From Luteimonas yindakuii (GTDB lineage Bacteria; Pseudomonadota; Gammaproteobacteria; Xanthomonadales; Xanthomonadaceae): a DNA stretch of 64,000 nucleotides. Within the stretch, counting starts at the first letter, position 1, and the number at the start of each line of letters is the position of its first letter. The translations under genes were made by a program, and so were the position numbers. Below are positions 52,414 to 62,423 of this stretch, piece after piece. Location of the stretch: positions 744,001 to 808,000 of the forward strand of contig NZ_CP039383.2 in the NCBI RefSeq assembly GCF_004803715.2, read 5' to 3'. The notes under the pieces are model-generated. The model was not told the origin of the DNA and ran no database searches. It saw only the letters and a list, made by a program, of their open reading frames with translations.

Positions 52414-53420
52414 GCTGGCTGCAGGATCTCGCCTGGCCCTGGTTGCTGCTGGCCTTGCCTCTGCCGTGGCTGGTCCGGTGGCTGCTGCCACCGGTGGCGG
52501 TCGGTGCCGCACTGCGGGTGCCGTGGTCGAGCCGGTTCGATATGCAGGATGGATCGGCCGACGGTCGCCCGGCCGGTCGCGGCACTCTGCGGCTGTGGCT
52601 TGCCGCCGCGGCCTGGGCCTGCCTGTGCGTGGCCGCGGCGCGTCCGCAGGCGATGGGCGACGCGGTGCAGCCACCGCAGGTCGGGCGCGACCTGATGCTG
52701 GCGGTCGACCTGTCCGGCAGCATGGCCGAGGAGGACATGCTGCTCGGCAACCGCGTGGTGGACCGGCTGACCGCGGCCAAGGCGGTCATTGCCGATTTCC
52801 TCGACCGTCGCGGCGGTGATCGCGTCGGCCTGCTGGTCTTCGGTCGCCGCGCCTACGCGGTGGCCCCGCTCACCCTGGACCGCGACAGCGTGCGCGAACA
52901 GTTGATGACCAGCGTGGTCGGGCTGGCCGGCCGCGAGACCGCCATCGGTGACGCGATCGGCCTGGCGGTCAAGCGCCTGCGCGGCCAGCCCGAAGGCCAG
53001 CGGGTGCTGATCCTGCTGACCGACGGCGTCAACACGGCCGGCCTGCTGGAGCCGCTCAAGGCGGCCGAGCTGGCGCGCGATGCACGGGTCCGCGTGCACA
53101 CGATCGCCTTCGGCGGGAGCGGGATGCAGTCGCCGTTCGGGTTCCGCCTGCCCGGCCCGGTCGAGGAGATCGACGAGGACACCCTGCGCGCGATTGCCGA
53201 CATGACCGGTGGTCGCATGTTCCGCGCACGCGATACCGAAGAGCTGGCCGGCATCTATGCCGAGATTGACCGCCTCGAGCCGGTGGAGCGCCCGGCCGAA
53301 GCGGTGCGGCCGCGCATCGAGCGCTATCACGTGCCGCTGGCCTGGGCCCTGGGCCTGGCCCTGCTGGCATGGGTGCCGCTGCCGCGCCGTCGACGTCCTG
53401 GCGGGGAGACGCCGGCATGA
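52410..53420 (+). CDS. VWA domain protein, BatA type
   Basis: A 336-residue membrane protein with an N-terminal helix pair (about 8-28 and 63-80), a VWA domain and a C-terminal helix. The metal-binding MIDAS motif is intact (VDLSGSM, with a threonine at AGRETAIGDAIG and an aspartate at LLTDGVN). It is the BatA-like partner of MoxR. GTG 52410 overlaps the DUF4381 stop (GTGA). An in-frame GTG at 52395 is less likely. Its stop overlaps the next ATG. Confidence 0.92.
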   Translation: MSWLQDLAWPWLLLALPLPWLVRWLLPPVAVGAALRVPWSSRFDMQDGSADGRPAGRGTLRLWLAAAAWACLCVAAARPQAMGDAVQPPQVGRDLMLAVDLSGSMAEEDMLLGNRVVDRLTAAKAVIADFLDRRGGDRVGLLVFGRRAYAVAPLTLDRDSVREQLMTSVVGLAGRETAIGDAIGLAVKRLRGQPEGQRVLILLTDGVNTAGLLEPLKAAELARDARVRVHTIAFGGSGMQSPFGFRLPGPVEEIDEDTLRAIADMTGGRMFRARDTEELAGIYAEIDRLEPVERPAEAVRPRIERYHVPLAWALGLALLAWVPLPRRRRPGGETPA

Positions 53421-54525
53421 GCCTGTTGTTCCTGCGCCCGGAGTGGTTGTGGGGCCTGCTCGGCCTGCCGTTGCTGGTGCTCTGGTGGCAACGTCGGCGC
53501 CAGCGTGACGATATCTGGCGGACGACCGTGGATGCCCACCTGTTGCCGCACCTGCTGGGCGCACGGGCCCGACGCGGTGGGCCGGGGCTGGCCGCCATGC
53601 TGCTTGGCTGGACGCTGGCGGTCGCCGCGCTGGCGGGGCCGAGCTGGCGCAGTGGCGGGCAGCCGCTGGTGCAGCAGGCCGCGCCGCTGGTCATCGCGCT
53701 CGACCTGTCGGGCGCCGCACTCGCCAACGACCTGCCGCCCAGCCGGCTGGCACAGGCGCGGCTGAAGATCGCCACCCTGCTGCGCGAACGCGCGGGTGGC
53801 GAGGTGGGGCTGGTGGTGTGGGCGGACGATGCGTTCACCGTCGCGCCGCTCACCGCGGATGCGGCCAACGTGGCGCTGTTTCTCGATGCGCTGGCGCCGG
53901 GGGTGATGCCGGTGGATGGCCACCGCCCGGACCGCGCGATCCGCCATGCCGCGCGATTGCTGGAACGGGCCGGTTTCCGCCGTGGCGAGATCCTGCTGCT
54001 GACCGGCGAAGGCTCCAACGCGGCGACGCGGGCCGCAGCTGCGGTGGCGGCCGATGGCTATCGCGTGTCCGTGCTGGGCCTCGGCACGGCCGCCGGCAGC
54101 GCCTACCGCGAAGCGGATGGCGGGTTCGGACGCACCCGGCTGGATGCGCCGGCGCTGCGTGCGATCGCTGCGGCTGGCGGCGGCGCCTACGCCGCGTTGC
54201 AGGCCGGCAACGGCGACCTGCGCGCGCTCGGCGTGCTCGAGCCACGCAGCGCGGCCGGCAACGTCCGCGAGGGCGAGACCCTGCTGCGGCTGGACGACGG
54301 CTACTGGCTGCTGCTGCCGCTGATGTTGTTGGCGGCGCTGGCATTCCGCCGCAATGCGCTGGCCCTGGTGCTGGTCCTCGCCTGCGTGCCCGGCTGGATC
54401 CCCGCGCAGGCGTGGGCGCAGGGCGCGGTTCAGGATCCGGGTGTGCTGGAGGGCGGCTGGTGGCGCCGCGCCGACCAGGCTGCGCATGCACGCATGCAGG
54501 CTGGGGCGGATGCGTACCGCGCGGC
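53417..54525 (+). pseudogene. BatB-type VWA part of a frameshifted BatB-BatC gene
   Basis: Reading from ATG 53417 (ATGA overlap with BatA) gives two N-terminal membrane helices, a VWA domain (about 95-270) and a C-terminal helix around 300-320. The MIDAS motif is weakened (DLSGAA instead of DxSxS). After AGADAYRA near 54518-54525 this frame turns into Arg/Pro/Thr-rich nonsense and stays open to 55654, running through the next gene. The expected TPR part continues in another frame, consistent with loss of one base (or gain of two) in the CGCGCGG run at 54518-54524. Without a frame change the product would be 745 residues with a false tail. Mutation or sequencing error cannot be told apart. Confidence 0.72.
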
Positions 54526-55140
54526 GACTACGCGGCGGCGGCCGCGGCCTGGCGCGGGCTGCCCGGTGCCGACGCCGCCTACAACCTCGGCAACGCGCTC
54601 GCGCGCGCCGGACGCTACGAACAGGCGATCGCGGCGTACGACGACGCCCTGCGTCGACAGCCCGGCATGGACGACGCCCGCGCCAACCGCGAGGCGGTGC
54701 TGCAGGCAATGCAGCGCCAGCCGCCGCCCTCCGGGCCGCAGTCGGATCCGGACGGCGAATCGAGCCAGCAGGGTGAGCCGCAGCCCGGCCGCGAACAGCC
54801 GGCAGACGACCAGGACGAGGGCCAGGCCGGCGACGAGGCGGGCGACGCGCCCGCCACCGATGCGCCGCCGGCGGAAGCGCCGCAGGCACCCGATGCACAG
54901 GCGCAACAGGCCGCCGACGATGCCCAGCGCGAGCGCATGGACGCGGCGTTGCGGCAGGCCGAACGCGAAGGCGTGGACGGGGAACCGGCGCAGGCCGAGG
55001 CAGCGGAAAGCCGCGAGGAACGCGAACAGCGCGAAGCCAACGAAGCGTGGCTGCGACGCGTGCCCGACGACCCCGGTGGCCTGCTGCGCGAGAAATTCCG
55101 CCTTGAGCACCTGCGCCGCCAGCAAGGCGGAGGACCCTGA
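54520..55140 (+). pseudogene. BatC-type TPR part of the frameshifted BatB-BatC gene
   Basis: In the frame ending at 55140, sequence reads RGDYAAAAAAWRGLPGADAA then YNLGNALARAGRYEQAIAAYDDALRRQPGMDDA, a clear TPR repeat. An acidic, Gln/Pro/Ala-rich linker and a coiled-coil-like C-terminus (EEREQREANEAWLRRVPDDPGGLLREKFRLEHLRRQQ) follow, as in BatC. No good start codon lies just upstream in this frame, so it must be the C-terminal half of the BatB reading frame rather than a separate gene. Its stop overlaps the BatD ATG by one base. Confidence 0.75.
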
Positions 55141-56819
55141 TGAAGATGTATCCAACGCGTGCGGGCATCGTTCCGCTGGTCTGCCTGCTGGCGCTGCTCG
55201 CCTGCTGGCCGGTCGCCGCCGTGCAGGCGCAGGCGCGCGCGTGGCTCGACCGCGAGCGCATCGCGCTGGACGAGACCGCGACCCTCAACGTCGAGACCAC
55301 CGAGGCCGGAGTGGCCGCGCCCGACTGGTCGGCGCTCGAGAGCGATTTCCGCCTCAGTGGCCACACCAGCAGCCGCCAGGTGGAAATCGTCAACGGGCGC
55401 AGCCAGGCGCGGGTGCTGTTCGCGGTGGCGCTGTCGCCACGACGCACCGGCGCGCTGGTGATCCCGCCGCTGCGCGTGGGCTCTGCCAGCACCGGCCCGC
55501 TGACGTTGACCGTCGGCGCCGCCGACGCGACGCCCGCCCGCGCAGGCGACCCGGCCTTCATCGAGTCCGAACTCGATGCCGATCACGCCTACGTGCAACA
55601 GGCGATCGGCTACGTGCTGCGCCTGTATTACGCCACGCCGCTGATTTCCGGTGAGCTCGAGCAGCCCGCGCCCGACGGCGCCGCATTGCAGCGCATCGGC
55701 AACGACGTGCAGTACAACCGCGACATCGGCGGCCGGCGCTACACCGTCGTCGAGCGCCGCTTCCTGCTGGTGCCCGAGCGCAGCGGCACGCTGGCGATTC
55801 CGGGCGCGCGCTTCACCGGGCGCGGCACCGGCAACTTCTTCGACGACCTGTTCCGCGACGGCTCACGGCTGCTGCGCGCCGACGGTGCGCCGCGCTTCCT
55901 CGAGGTGCGCCCGGTGCCGGATGGTGCACCGCAGCCGTGGCTGCCGCTGCGTGGCCTGCAGCTGAAGTACCTCTCCACGTCGCAGCAGGCGCGTGCCGGC
56001 GAGGCGGTGGAGATCGTGGTCGAGGCGCGCGCCGATGGTGCCAGCGGCAGCCAGTTGCCAGCGCTGGAACTGACCGTCGATGGCGGCGCGCAGGTGTTCT
56101 CGGAACCGCCGGAAGTGGAGGAAGGCTTCGACCAGGGCCGACCGGTGGTGCGGGTGACGCGGCAGTTCTCGATCGTGCCCGCGCGCGCCGGCACGCTCAC
56201 GGTGCGCGGCCCGCGACAGGCGTGGTGGGACGTAGGCGCGGATGCCGCGCGCATCGCCGAGCTGCCGGATCTCATGGTCGACGTGGCGCCGGGGCAGGGT
56301 GCGGCGGCCGCTGCGCCCGACGCCGGTGTGCGCAATGTCCCGCCCGGCATCCGCGTGCCGGGGGTGCAGGAGCCGATCGGCTTCTGGCCGCTGGCCACGG
56401 TGGTGTTCGCGTTGCTATGGCTGCTGACGCTGGGCTGGGCGTTGCAGCGCCGCCCGCACGCGTCCGGTGGCGCGCACGCGGATGTCCCCGATGCCGTGGC
56501 GACAGGTGCCTCGACCGACCCGCGCATGCGCATGCGTGCATTGCGCGATGCGTTGCAGGCCGGCGATCTGCACGCGATCGCGGATGCGTTGTGTGCGCTG
56601 GCAACGCCGCCCGCGGAAGGTCTCGATGCACTTGCACGGCGCCTGGCCGATCCGCAACAGCGCGACGCGATCGATCAGTTGCAGCGCGCGCGCTGGGCCG
56701 GCGGCGATGCCGCGGCAGCACGTGCCGCGGTGCGCAGTGCCTTTCGCGAAGGACCACGCTGGCACGACGCCGACGCACACGAGGAACAGCCGGTGCTGCC
56801 GCCGTTGTATCCGCGCTGA
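55140..56819 (+). CDS. BatD (aerotolerance) family protein
   Basis: A 559-residue periplasmic protein anchored at the C-terminal side. Signal peptide (about 1-30, cleavage near VQAQA), repeated beta-sandwich domains (about 32-390) including the FIESELDADHAYVQQAIGYVLRLYYATPL block, one membrane helix (about 415-435) and a cytoplasmic helical tail. It fits BatD-like proteins that complete the MoxR/Bat operon. ATG 55140 shares one base with the preceding stop. Confidence 0.92.
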   Translation: MKMYPTRAGIVPLVCLLALLACWPVAAVQAQARAWLDRERIALDETATLNVETTEAGVAAPDWSALESDFRLSGHTSSRQVEIVNGRSQARVLFAVALSPRRTGALVIPPLRVGSASTGPLTLTVGAADATPARAGDPAFIESELDADHAYVQQAIGYVLRLYYATPLISGELEQPAPDGAALQRIGNDVQYNRDIGGRRYTVVERRFLLVPERSGTLAIPGARFTGRGTGNFFDDLFRDGSRLLRADGAPRFLEVRPVPDGAPQPWLPLRGLQLKYLSTSQQARAGEAVEIVVEARADGASGSQLPALELTVDGGAQVFSEPPEVEEGFDQGRPVVRVTRQFSIVPARAGTLTVRGPRQAWWDVGADAARIAELPDLMVDVAPGQGAAAAAPDAGVRNVPPGIRVPGVQEPIGFWPLATVVFALLWLLTLGWALQRRPHASGGAHADVPDAVATGASTDPRMRMRALRDALQAGDLHAIADALCALATPPAEGLDALARRLADPQQRDAIDQLQRARWAGGDAAAARAAVRSAFREGPRWHDADAHEEQPVLPPLYPR

Positions 56820-56897
56820 GTCTCGCGCGGCCGCGTGGTCAGGGACCGCCGCGACTGCTTTGTTAAGCTTGCCGGCCCTCGTGACGAGCCGTACCGC

Positions 56898-58232
56898 ATG
56901 ACGCCAGCGAATCCGGATGCCCGCCGCATGCCGTTGCACACCCGGATGCTGATCGGTTTCATCGTGGGCGCAAGCCTGGGCCTCGCCGCGAACGTGCTGG
57001 TCGGCGATGCGGCATGGCTGGCCGGCGTGATCGCCTATGTCACCGATCCGATCGGCCAGTTGTTCCTGCGCCTGCTGTTCATGCTGGTGGTGCCGCTGGT
57101 GTTCTCGGCGCTGATCCTCGGCGTGGTCGAGATCGGCGACCCACGCTCGCTCGGCCGCCTCGGCGGCAAGACGCTGGTGTGGGTGCTGGCGAGCACCTTC
57201 ATCGCGGTCGTGATCGGCATGGTGGTGACCCATCTGCTGCAACCCGGCGCCGGTATTCCGGACGAGCTGCGTGACCGGGTGATGGCCGACATCAGCGAAT
57301 CCGGCGCCGCGCTGCCCACCGGCGACATGCCGATCGGCTTCATGCAGATGCTGCTCAACATGGTGCCGCGCAACCCGATCGCCGCGGCCGCCAATACCGA
57401 TCTCATCGGGGTGATGTTCTTCTCGCTGATGTTCGGCGTGGCCGCGACGGTGCTCAACACCGCCGGCACCCGCAGCTTCGTCGGCGCGGTGCAGGGCGTG
57501 TACGACATCAGCCTGAAGCTGATCGACTGGGTGATCCGCCTTGCTCCGTATGCGGTGGCGGCCCTGCTGTTCACGCTGACCGCGCGCATGGGCCTCGGCC
57601 TCATGGTGCAGCTCGGCTGGTTCGTGCTGACCGCGGTGCTGGCGATGGCGCTGCACTTCTTCGGCACCTATTCGGTCGCGATCATGGCGATTGCACGACG
57701 CTCGCCGCTGGATGTGTTCCGCCGCTCGCAGCCGGCGCTACTGACCGCGTTCTCGACCTCGTCGAGTGCGGCGACGCTGCCGACCTCGCTGAAGGTGGCG
57801 GAAGAAAACCTCGGCGTGCCGCGGCGCGTGGCGCGCTTCGTCTGCACGCTGGGCTCGACCGTCAACATGAACGGCACCGCGCTCTACGAAGGTGTCACCG
57901 TGCTGTTCCTGGCGCAGTTGTTCGGGGTGGAGCTCACCCTGGTGCAGCAGGCGATGATCCTGGTGATGTGCATCATGGGTGGCATCGGCGCGGCCAGCGT
58001 GCCCGGCGGCTCGTTGCCGGTGATCGCCGCGATCCTGGTGATGTTCGGCATCCCTGCCGAGGGCATCGGCATCATCCTCGGCGTCGATCGCTTCCTCGAC
58101 ATGTGCCGCACGGCGGTCAACATCGGTGGCGACATGGTCGGCTCGGTGGTGATCGCGCGCAGCGAGCCCGATGATGCGGAGCCGTCCCTCGGGCCGCTGC
58201 GGCCGGCGACGGCGGCGGTGGGAAGCGACTGA
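56898..58232 (+). CDS. Dicarboxylate/amino acid:cation symporter (DAACS family)
   Basis: A 444-residue sodium- or proton-coupled transporter of the GltP/DctA/SstT-like family. Family signatures are the serine-rich STSSSAATLPTS hairpin, NMNGTALYEG in the unwound helix and GGIGAASVPGGSLP in the second hairpin. Eight membrane helices plus hairpins fit. The substrate (glutamate, aspartate or C4-dicarboxylates) cannot be fixed from sequence; the short periplasmic insert around PGAGIPDELRDRVMADISE is variable in the family. ATG 56898 chosen over 56835 as the family start. Confidence 0.93.
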   Translation: MTPANPDARRMPLHTRMLIGFIVGASLGLAANVLVGDAAWLAGVIAYVTDPIGQLFLRLLFMLVVPLVFSALILGVVEIGDPRSLGRLGGKTLVWVLASTFIAVVIGMVVTHLLQPGAGIPDELRDRVMADISESGAALPTGDMPIGFMQMLLNMVPRNPIAAAANTDLIGVMFFSLMFGVAATVLNTAGTRSFVGAVQGVYDISLKLIDWVIRLAPYAVAALLFTLTARMGLGLMVQLGWFVLTAVLAMALHFFGTYSVAIMAIARRSPLDVFRRSQPALLTAFSTSSSAATLPTSLKVAEENLGVPRRVARFVCTLGSTVNMNGTALYEGVTVLFLAQLFGVELTLVQQAMILVMCIMGGIGAASVPGGSLPVIAAILVMFGIPAEGIGIILGVDRFLDMCRTAVNIGGDMVGSVVIARSEPDDAEPSLGPLRPATAAVGSD

Positions 58233-58440
58233 GTAACACGTCTACGGGCTGATGAGAGCAGGAGCCTGTTCCGGACGGGCGTCACCCCTGGTCCCGGCGT
58301 CGCGCCTCCCAGCCGTGGCGTTCCTGCTCTACAGGATGCTGAAGCCCGGAGCCGCTCCACTGGTGCAGGAATCCCCCCGTCCGGGCACGTCCCCGGCGGC
58401 CGTGGGACAATAGCCGGCTCCCGCCGCCCGCACCGATGAC

Positions 58441-60444
58441 ATGACCCAGCCGACCCGTCGCGATCTCGCCAACGCCATCCGTTTCCTCGCCGCCGATGCC
58501 GTGGAGGCCGCCAAGTCCGGGCACCCGGGCATGCCGATGGGCATGGCCGACATCGCCGAGGTGCTGTGGAACGACTACCTCAGCCACAACCCGAACAACC
58601 CGAAGTGGTTCAACCGCGACCGCTTCGTGCTCTCGAATGGCCACGGATCGATGCTGCAGTACGCGCTGCTGCACCTGTCCGGTTATGACCTGCCGATCGA
58701 GGAGCTGAAGAACTTCCGCCAGCTCGGCCACCGCACCCCCGGGCATCCGGAAAACTTCGTTACCCCGGGCGTCGAGACCACCACCGGCCCGCTCGGCCAG
58801 GGCTTCGCCAACGCAGTCGGATTCGCGCTCGCGGAGAAGCTGCTGGCGCAGCGCTTCAACCGCCCCGAGTTCGCCATCGTCGACCACCGCACCTGGGTGT
58901 TCCTGGGCGATGGCTGCCTGATGGAAGGCATCTCGCACGAGGCCGCATCGCTGGCCGGCACGCTCAAGCTGGGCAAGCTGGTGGCGTTCTGGGACGACAA
59001 CGGCATCTCCATCGATGGCGAGGTGCAGGGCTGGTTCACCGATGACACCCCGAAGCGTTTCGAGGCCTACGGCTGGCGCGTGATCCGCGACGTCGATGGC
59101 CATGACGCCGACGCGATCAAGGCGGCGATCGAGGACTCGCTGTCGCAGGACGAGCGCCCGACGCTGGTCTGCTGCCGCACGACGATCGGCTTCGGTTCGC
59201 CGGCCAAGGCGGGCAAGGAGTCGTCGCATGGCGCGCCGCTGGGTGGCGACGAGCTCGCGGCGACGCGCAAGGCGCTGGGCTGGGAGCACGGCCCGTTCGA
59301 GCTGCCGGCCGCGATCCAAGACGGCTGGCGCGCGGGCAATGCCGGTCTGGTGCGCGAGGAGCAGTGGAACCGCCTGTTCGACGCCTATGCGCAGAAATAT
59401 CCCGACATCGCCACCGAGCTGAGCCGCCGTTCGCACGGCGAGCTGCCGGAGGAGTTCGCCGCCGCCGCCGAGGCGTATATCCGCAAGCTGCAGGCCGAAG
59501 GCCCGGAAGTCGCTTCGCGCAAGGCCTCGCAGATGGCGATCGAAGCGTTCGCGCCGCACCTGCCGGAACTGGTCGGTGGTTCGGCCGATCTCGCCAGCTC
59601 CAACCTGACGATGTGGAGCGGCAGCAAGGACGCCGCCGGTGACGATCCGTCGGCCAACTACATCTATTACGGCGTGCGCGAATTCGCGATGACCGCGATC
59701 AGCAACGGCCTGGCGCTGCATGGCGGCTTCATTCCCTACGACGCCACCTTCCTGGTGTTCTCCGACTACGCGCGCAACGCGGTGCGCATGAGCGCGCTGA
59801 TGGAAGCGCATGCGATCCATGTCTACACCCATGACTCCATCGGCCTTGGCGAGGATGGCCCGACGCACCAGCCGGTCGAGCACCTGGCAAGCCTGCGCCT
59901 GATCCCCAACAACGACGTCTGGCGTCCGTGCGATGCGGTGGAGTCGGCGGTGGCCTGGCGCGCGGCGATCGAGCGCCGCGACGGCCCGTCCTGCCTGGTC
60001 TTCAGCCGGCAGAACCTGCCGCACCAGTCGCGCGACGACGCACAGCTCGCAGCCATCGCGCGTGGCGGTTATGTGCTCGCGGAGGCCGGCAACGGCGCGC
60101 CGGAGATCGTGCTGATCGCGACCGGCTCGGAAGTGGGCCTGGCCGTGGAGGCGCGCGCGATGCTCGAGGCGGAAGGCATCGCGACCCGCGTGGTGTCGAT
60201 GCCGTCGAGCGACGTCTTCGACCGCCAGAATGCGGAGTACCGCGAAGCCGTGCTGCCGTCGGCGCTGCGTCGCCGCGTGGCGGTGGAGGCGGGCGTGACG
60301 GATGCATGGCGCAAGTACGTCGGCCTCGATGGCGCCGTGGTCGGCCTCGACCGCTTCGGTGCCTCGGCCCCGGCCGGCGTGCTGTTCAAGCACTTCGGCT
60401 TCACCGCGCAGGCTGTGGCCGACGCGGCGCGCGCGCTGCGCTGA
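58441..60444 (+). CDS. tkt: Transketolase
   Basis: A 667-residue thiamine-diphosphate enzyme moving two-carbon units between pentose-phosphate and glycolytic sugars. The N-terminal [41 protein letters not shown] and [18 protein letters not shown] (ThDP/Mg site, with N in [10 protein letters not shown]) are canonical, as are [10 protein letters not shown] and [19 protein letters not shown]. Length is standard. A pair of repeated hairpins lies in its 3' flank. Confidence 0.97.
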   Translation: MTQPTRRDLANAIRFLAADAVEAAKSGHPGMPMGMADIAEVLWNDYLSHNPNNPKWFNRDRFVLSNGHGSMLQYALLHLSGYDLPIEELKNFRQLGHRTPGHPENFVTPGVETTTGPLGQGFANAVGFALAEKLLAQRFNRPEFAIVDHRTWVFLGDGCLMEGISHEAASLAGTLKLGKLVAFWDDNGISIDGEVQGWFTDDTPKRFEAYGWRVIRDVDGHDADAIKAAIEDSLSQDERPTLVCCRTTIGFGSPAKAGKESSHGAPLGGDELAATRKALGWEHGPFELPAAIQDGWRAGNAGLVREEQWNRLFDAYAQKYPDIATELSRRSHGELPEEFAAAAEAYIRKLQAEGPEVASRKASQMAIEAFAPHLPELVGGSADLASSNLTMWSGSKDAAGDDPSANYIYYGVREFAMTAISNGLALHGGFIPYDATFLVFSDYARNAVRMSALMEAHAIHVYTHDSIGLGEDGPTHQPVEHLASLRLIPNNDVWRPCDAVESAVAWRAAIERRDGPSCLVFSRQNLPHQSRDDAQLAAIARGGYVLAEAGNGAPEIVLIATGSEVGLAVEARAMLEAEGIATRVVSMPSSDVFDRQNAEYREAVLPSALRRRVAVEAGVTDAWRKYVGLDGAVVGLDRFGASAPAGVLFKHFGFTAQAVADAARALR

Positions 60445-60537
60445 CTGACGCGATCTCTCGGTCGGCGGGACAGCCGCTGGGCAGGGAACGCGATCCACCG
60501 CCAATCCCGTTGGCGCAGGCAGGTCCCGCGGCCTGTG

Positions 60538-60664
60538 CCCTCACCCCGACCCTCTCCCGCAGGCGGGAGAGGGGGGCAAAGAGCGGGGCGCGATCCATCG
60601 GCGAGGTGCGATCCCGATTCCCTCTCCCGCTCGCGGGAGAGGGTGCCCGAAGGGCGGGTGAGGG
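60538..60664. repeat. Two inverted-repeat hairpins in a REP/BIME-like unit
   Basis: CCTCTCCCGC (60551-60560) pairs with GCGGGAGAGG (60563-60572), and the same stem recurs as CCTCTCCCGC (60621-60630) with GCGGGAGAGG (60633-60642). The outer ends, CCCTCACCC near 60538 and GGGTGAGGG at 60657-60664, are also inverted copies. This is the layout of the CCCTCACCC/CTCTCCCGC intergenic repeats seen across xanthomonads. It lies between tkt and the convergent M23 peptidase and may also act as a bidirectional terminator. Confidence 0.85.
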
Positions 60665-60683
60665 CCGCCGGCAACGGTCCGCG

Positions 60684-61349
60684 TCAGCGCGGCAGCGTAC
60701 CCTCGCGCAGATGCGGGTAGGGATTGATCGCATCTCCTTCCCACCAGCGCTTCTCGGCACCGAGGCGGAAGATCGCGAAATGCAGGTGCGGAGCGTCGTC
60801 GCTGGCATTGCCGGTGGTGCCGACCGTGCCCAGCACGTCGCCGCGACGCACCTGCAGCCCTTCGGCGAGCCCGGGCGCATAGGCCTGCAGGTGGCCGTAG
60901 TAGTAGGCGAAGCGCCCTGACGGCTCGAACTGGTAGACGGTAAGCCCGCCGCGTTCGCTGTCGAACAGTTTCTCGACGTGGCCATCGGCTACCGCCAGCA
61001 CCGGCGTGCCGGCCGGCGCCATGATGTCGATCGCGTCGTGCTGGCGGCCTTCGCTGCGGGCGTCGGTGAAGGTATCGGCCAGCTGTGACGCGTCGATGCC
61101 CTGCACGGGAATGAGCAGGCCGGTGCCGGGTACCTGGTCGGTCGGCGCGTCGGCGGGGGAGCGGACAGGCGGCGCGACGCCGGTGTTGTCGACCCATCCC
61201 GGCGACTCCGCTCCCAGGCCCGCCGCGTCGCCATTCGCGACGGGCGTGGCGACAGTCGCGCTGGGTGCGACCCGGACCGGTCGCGCCCACCATGCCCACA
61301 CGGCGAGTGCAGCGGCCAGCAGCAATGCGATGGCGGCGGTGAGGCGCAT
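60684..61349 (-). CDS. M23 family metallopeptidase (LytM-like)
   Basis: A 221-residue membrane-anchored periplasmic peptidase. One N-terminal helix (about 3-21), a linker, then the LytM fold: HDAIDIMAPAGTPVLAVADGHV (zinc His and Asp of HxxxD), YYYGHLQAYAPGL and the HLHFAIFR (HxH) motif. The zinc ligands look complete, so it is probably an active endopeptidase on peptidoglycan cross-links. It follows the L,D-transpeptidase gene by 6 bases, indicating an operon of two cell-wall enzymes. Confidence 0.93.
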   Translation of the reverse strand: MRLTAAIALLLAAALAVWAWWARPVRVAPSATVATPVANGDAAGLGAESPGWVDNTGVAPPVRSPADAPTDQVPGTGLLIPVQGIDASQLADTFTDARSEGRQHDAIDIMAPAGTPVLAVADGHVEKLFDSERGGLTVYQFEPSGRFAYYYGHLQAYAPGLAEGLQVRRGDVLGTVGTTGNASDDAPHLHFAIFRLGAEKRWWEGDAINPYPHLREGTLPR

Positions 61350-61355
61350 GCCGGC

Positions 61356-62327
61356 CTACTTCCGCATCTCGACGGGGGTACCGGCCTCGACCGCATCGAC
61401 GAGCGCCAGCACGTCCCAGTTGGTCAGCCGCACGCAGCCGTTGGAAGCAGTCTTGCCGACCCGGGCCGGCTCCGGCGTGCCGTGAATGCCGTAGTGCGGC
61501 TTCGACAGGTCGATCCATACCGGGCCGACCGGGTTGTTCGGGCCCGCGGCCACGGTGGCCTTGCTGTGTTCCGGGTCCGCATTCCAGAACAGCTCGGGGT
61601 TGTAGTGGAAGGTGGGATCCATCGCCACGGTGTCGACCGTCCATTCGCCGATCGGCAGCGGATCCTTCTCGCTGCCCGAGGTCACCGGGAATTGCGCCAT
61701 CACCCGGTCGTTGCCATCCAGCAGCACCAGCGTCGCTTCGGATTCGGTCACCACGATCCGCGCCGCGTTCTGCAGCGGCGGCAGGTCGCGCACGTTGGGC
61801 ACCCGCAGCGACGTACCCGGCTGCGGGTCGACATCCGGGTTGAGCGAGCGCAGCAGCTTCGGGCTGGCATGGAAGCGCTCGCCGAGCGCCTCCCAGGCCG
61901 AGGCATAACCGAGCCGGTCGAGCGCGGCCTTTTCCATCATGTCGTCGGGAATCTCGACATAGGGCGCGGCGAGGTCGTCGGCGGTCAGGACGTGCTCGAC
62001 CAGTGCTGGCGAGGTGTCCGTGCTCAGCACCTCCCAGGTGGCGTCATCAAGCTCGCCGGTGGCTTCGAGCCCGCGTGCGGCCTGGAACCCGCGCAGCGCG
62101 CGGGCCTGGTTGGACCCGGCAACGCCGTCGATCTCCCCCGGCGAGAAGCGTGCCCGTGCCAGCAGCACCTGCGCATGCAGCGGTCGGCTGACCTCCTCCT
62201 GCGCGCCCGCTGTCTGCGTGGCCGCGCCATCCGGTGGCGTGGTCGATGTCGGTTGTGGCCGTGCCTCCTGGGCGAAGGCGGGAGCGCAACAGGCAAGCGA
62301 GAGCAGCAGCACGGGAAACAGGCGCAT
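61356..62327 (-). CDS. L,D-transpeptidase (YkuD family) with peptidoglycan-binding domain
   Basis: A 323-residue exported protein. Signal peptide (about 1-19, ending AFA), a peptidoglycan-binding helical domain (about 50-105, RFSPGEIDGVAGSNQARALRGFQAARGL), a short LysM-like or linker region, and the YkuD domain (about 190-320) with HGTPEPARVGKTASNGCVRL, where Cys in SNGCVRL is the nucleophile. It could form 3-3 cross-links or attach proteins to the wall. ATG 62327 puts the signal peptide first; an ATG at 62417 adds 30 residues. Confidence 0.93.
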   Translation of the reverse strand: MRLFPVLLLSLACCAPAFAQEARPQPTSTTPPDGAATQTAGAQEEVSRPLHAQVLLARARFSPGEIDGVAGSNQARALRGFQAARGLEATGELDDATWEVLSTDTSPALVEHVLTADDLAAPYVEIPDDMMEKAALDRLGYASAWEALGERFHASPKLLRSLNPDVDPQPGTSLRVPNVRDLPPLQNAARIVVTESEATLVLLDGNDRVMAQFPVTSGSEKDPLPIGEWTVDTVAMDPTFHYNPELFWNADPEHSKATVAAGPNNPVGPVWIDLSKPHYGIHGTPEPARVGKTASNGCVRLTNWDVLALVDAVEAGTPVEMRK

Positions 62328-62423
62328 GGGAGATCCTGGAGAGGCGTTGGGCCGAACGATGGCGACGTCGGCGACAGCCACGCGTGAAGGCGCGCGCCGC
62401 GTCCAGCGATGCACCACGCCGCG

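Noticed and set aside
54526..55654. Continuation of the BatB frame as a 745-residue protein
   Set aside because: After the frameshift the translation is Arg/Pro/Thr-rich nonsense overlapping real TPR and BatD coding sequence.
58282..60504. 740-residue open frame antisense to transketolase
   Set aside because: It mirrors a full, canonical transketolase on the other strand; its translation is His/Arg-rich low-complexity sequence typical of antisense frames in GC-rich DNA.
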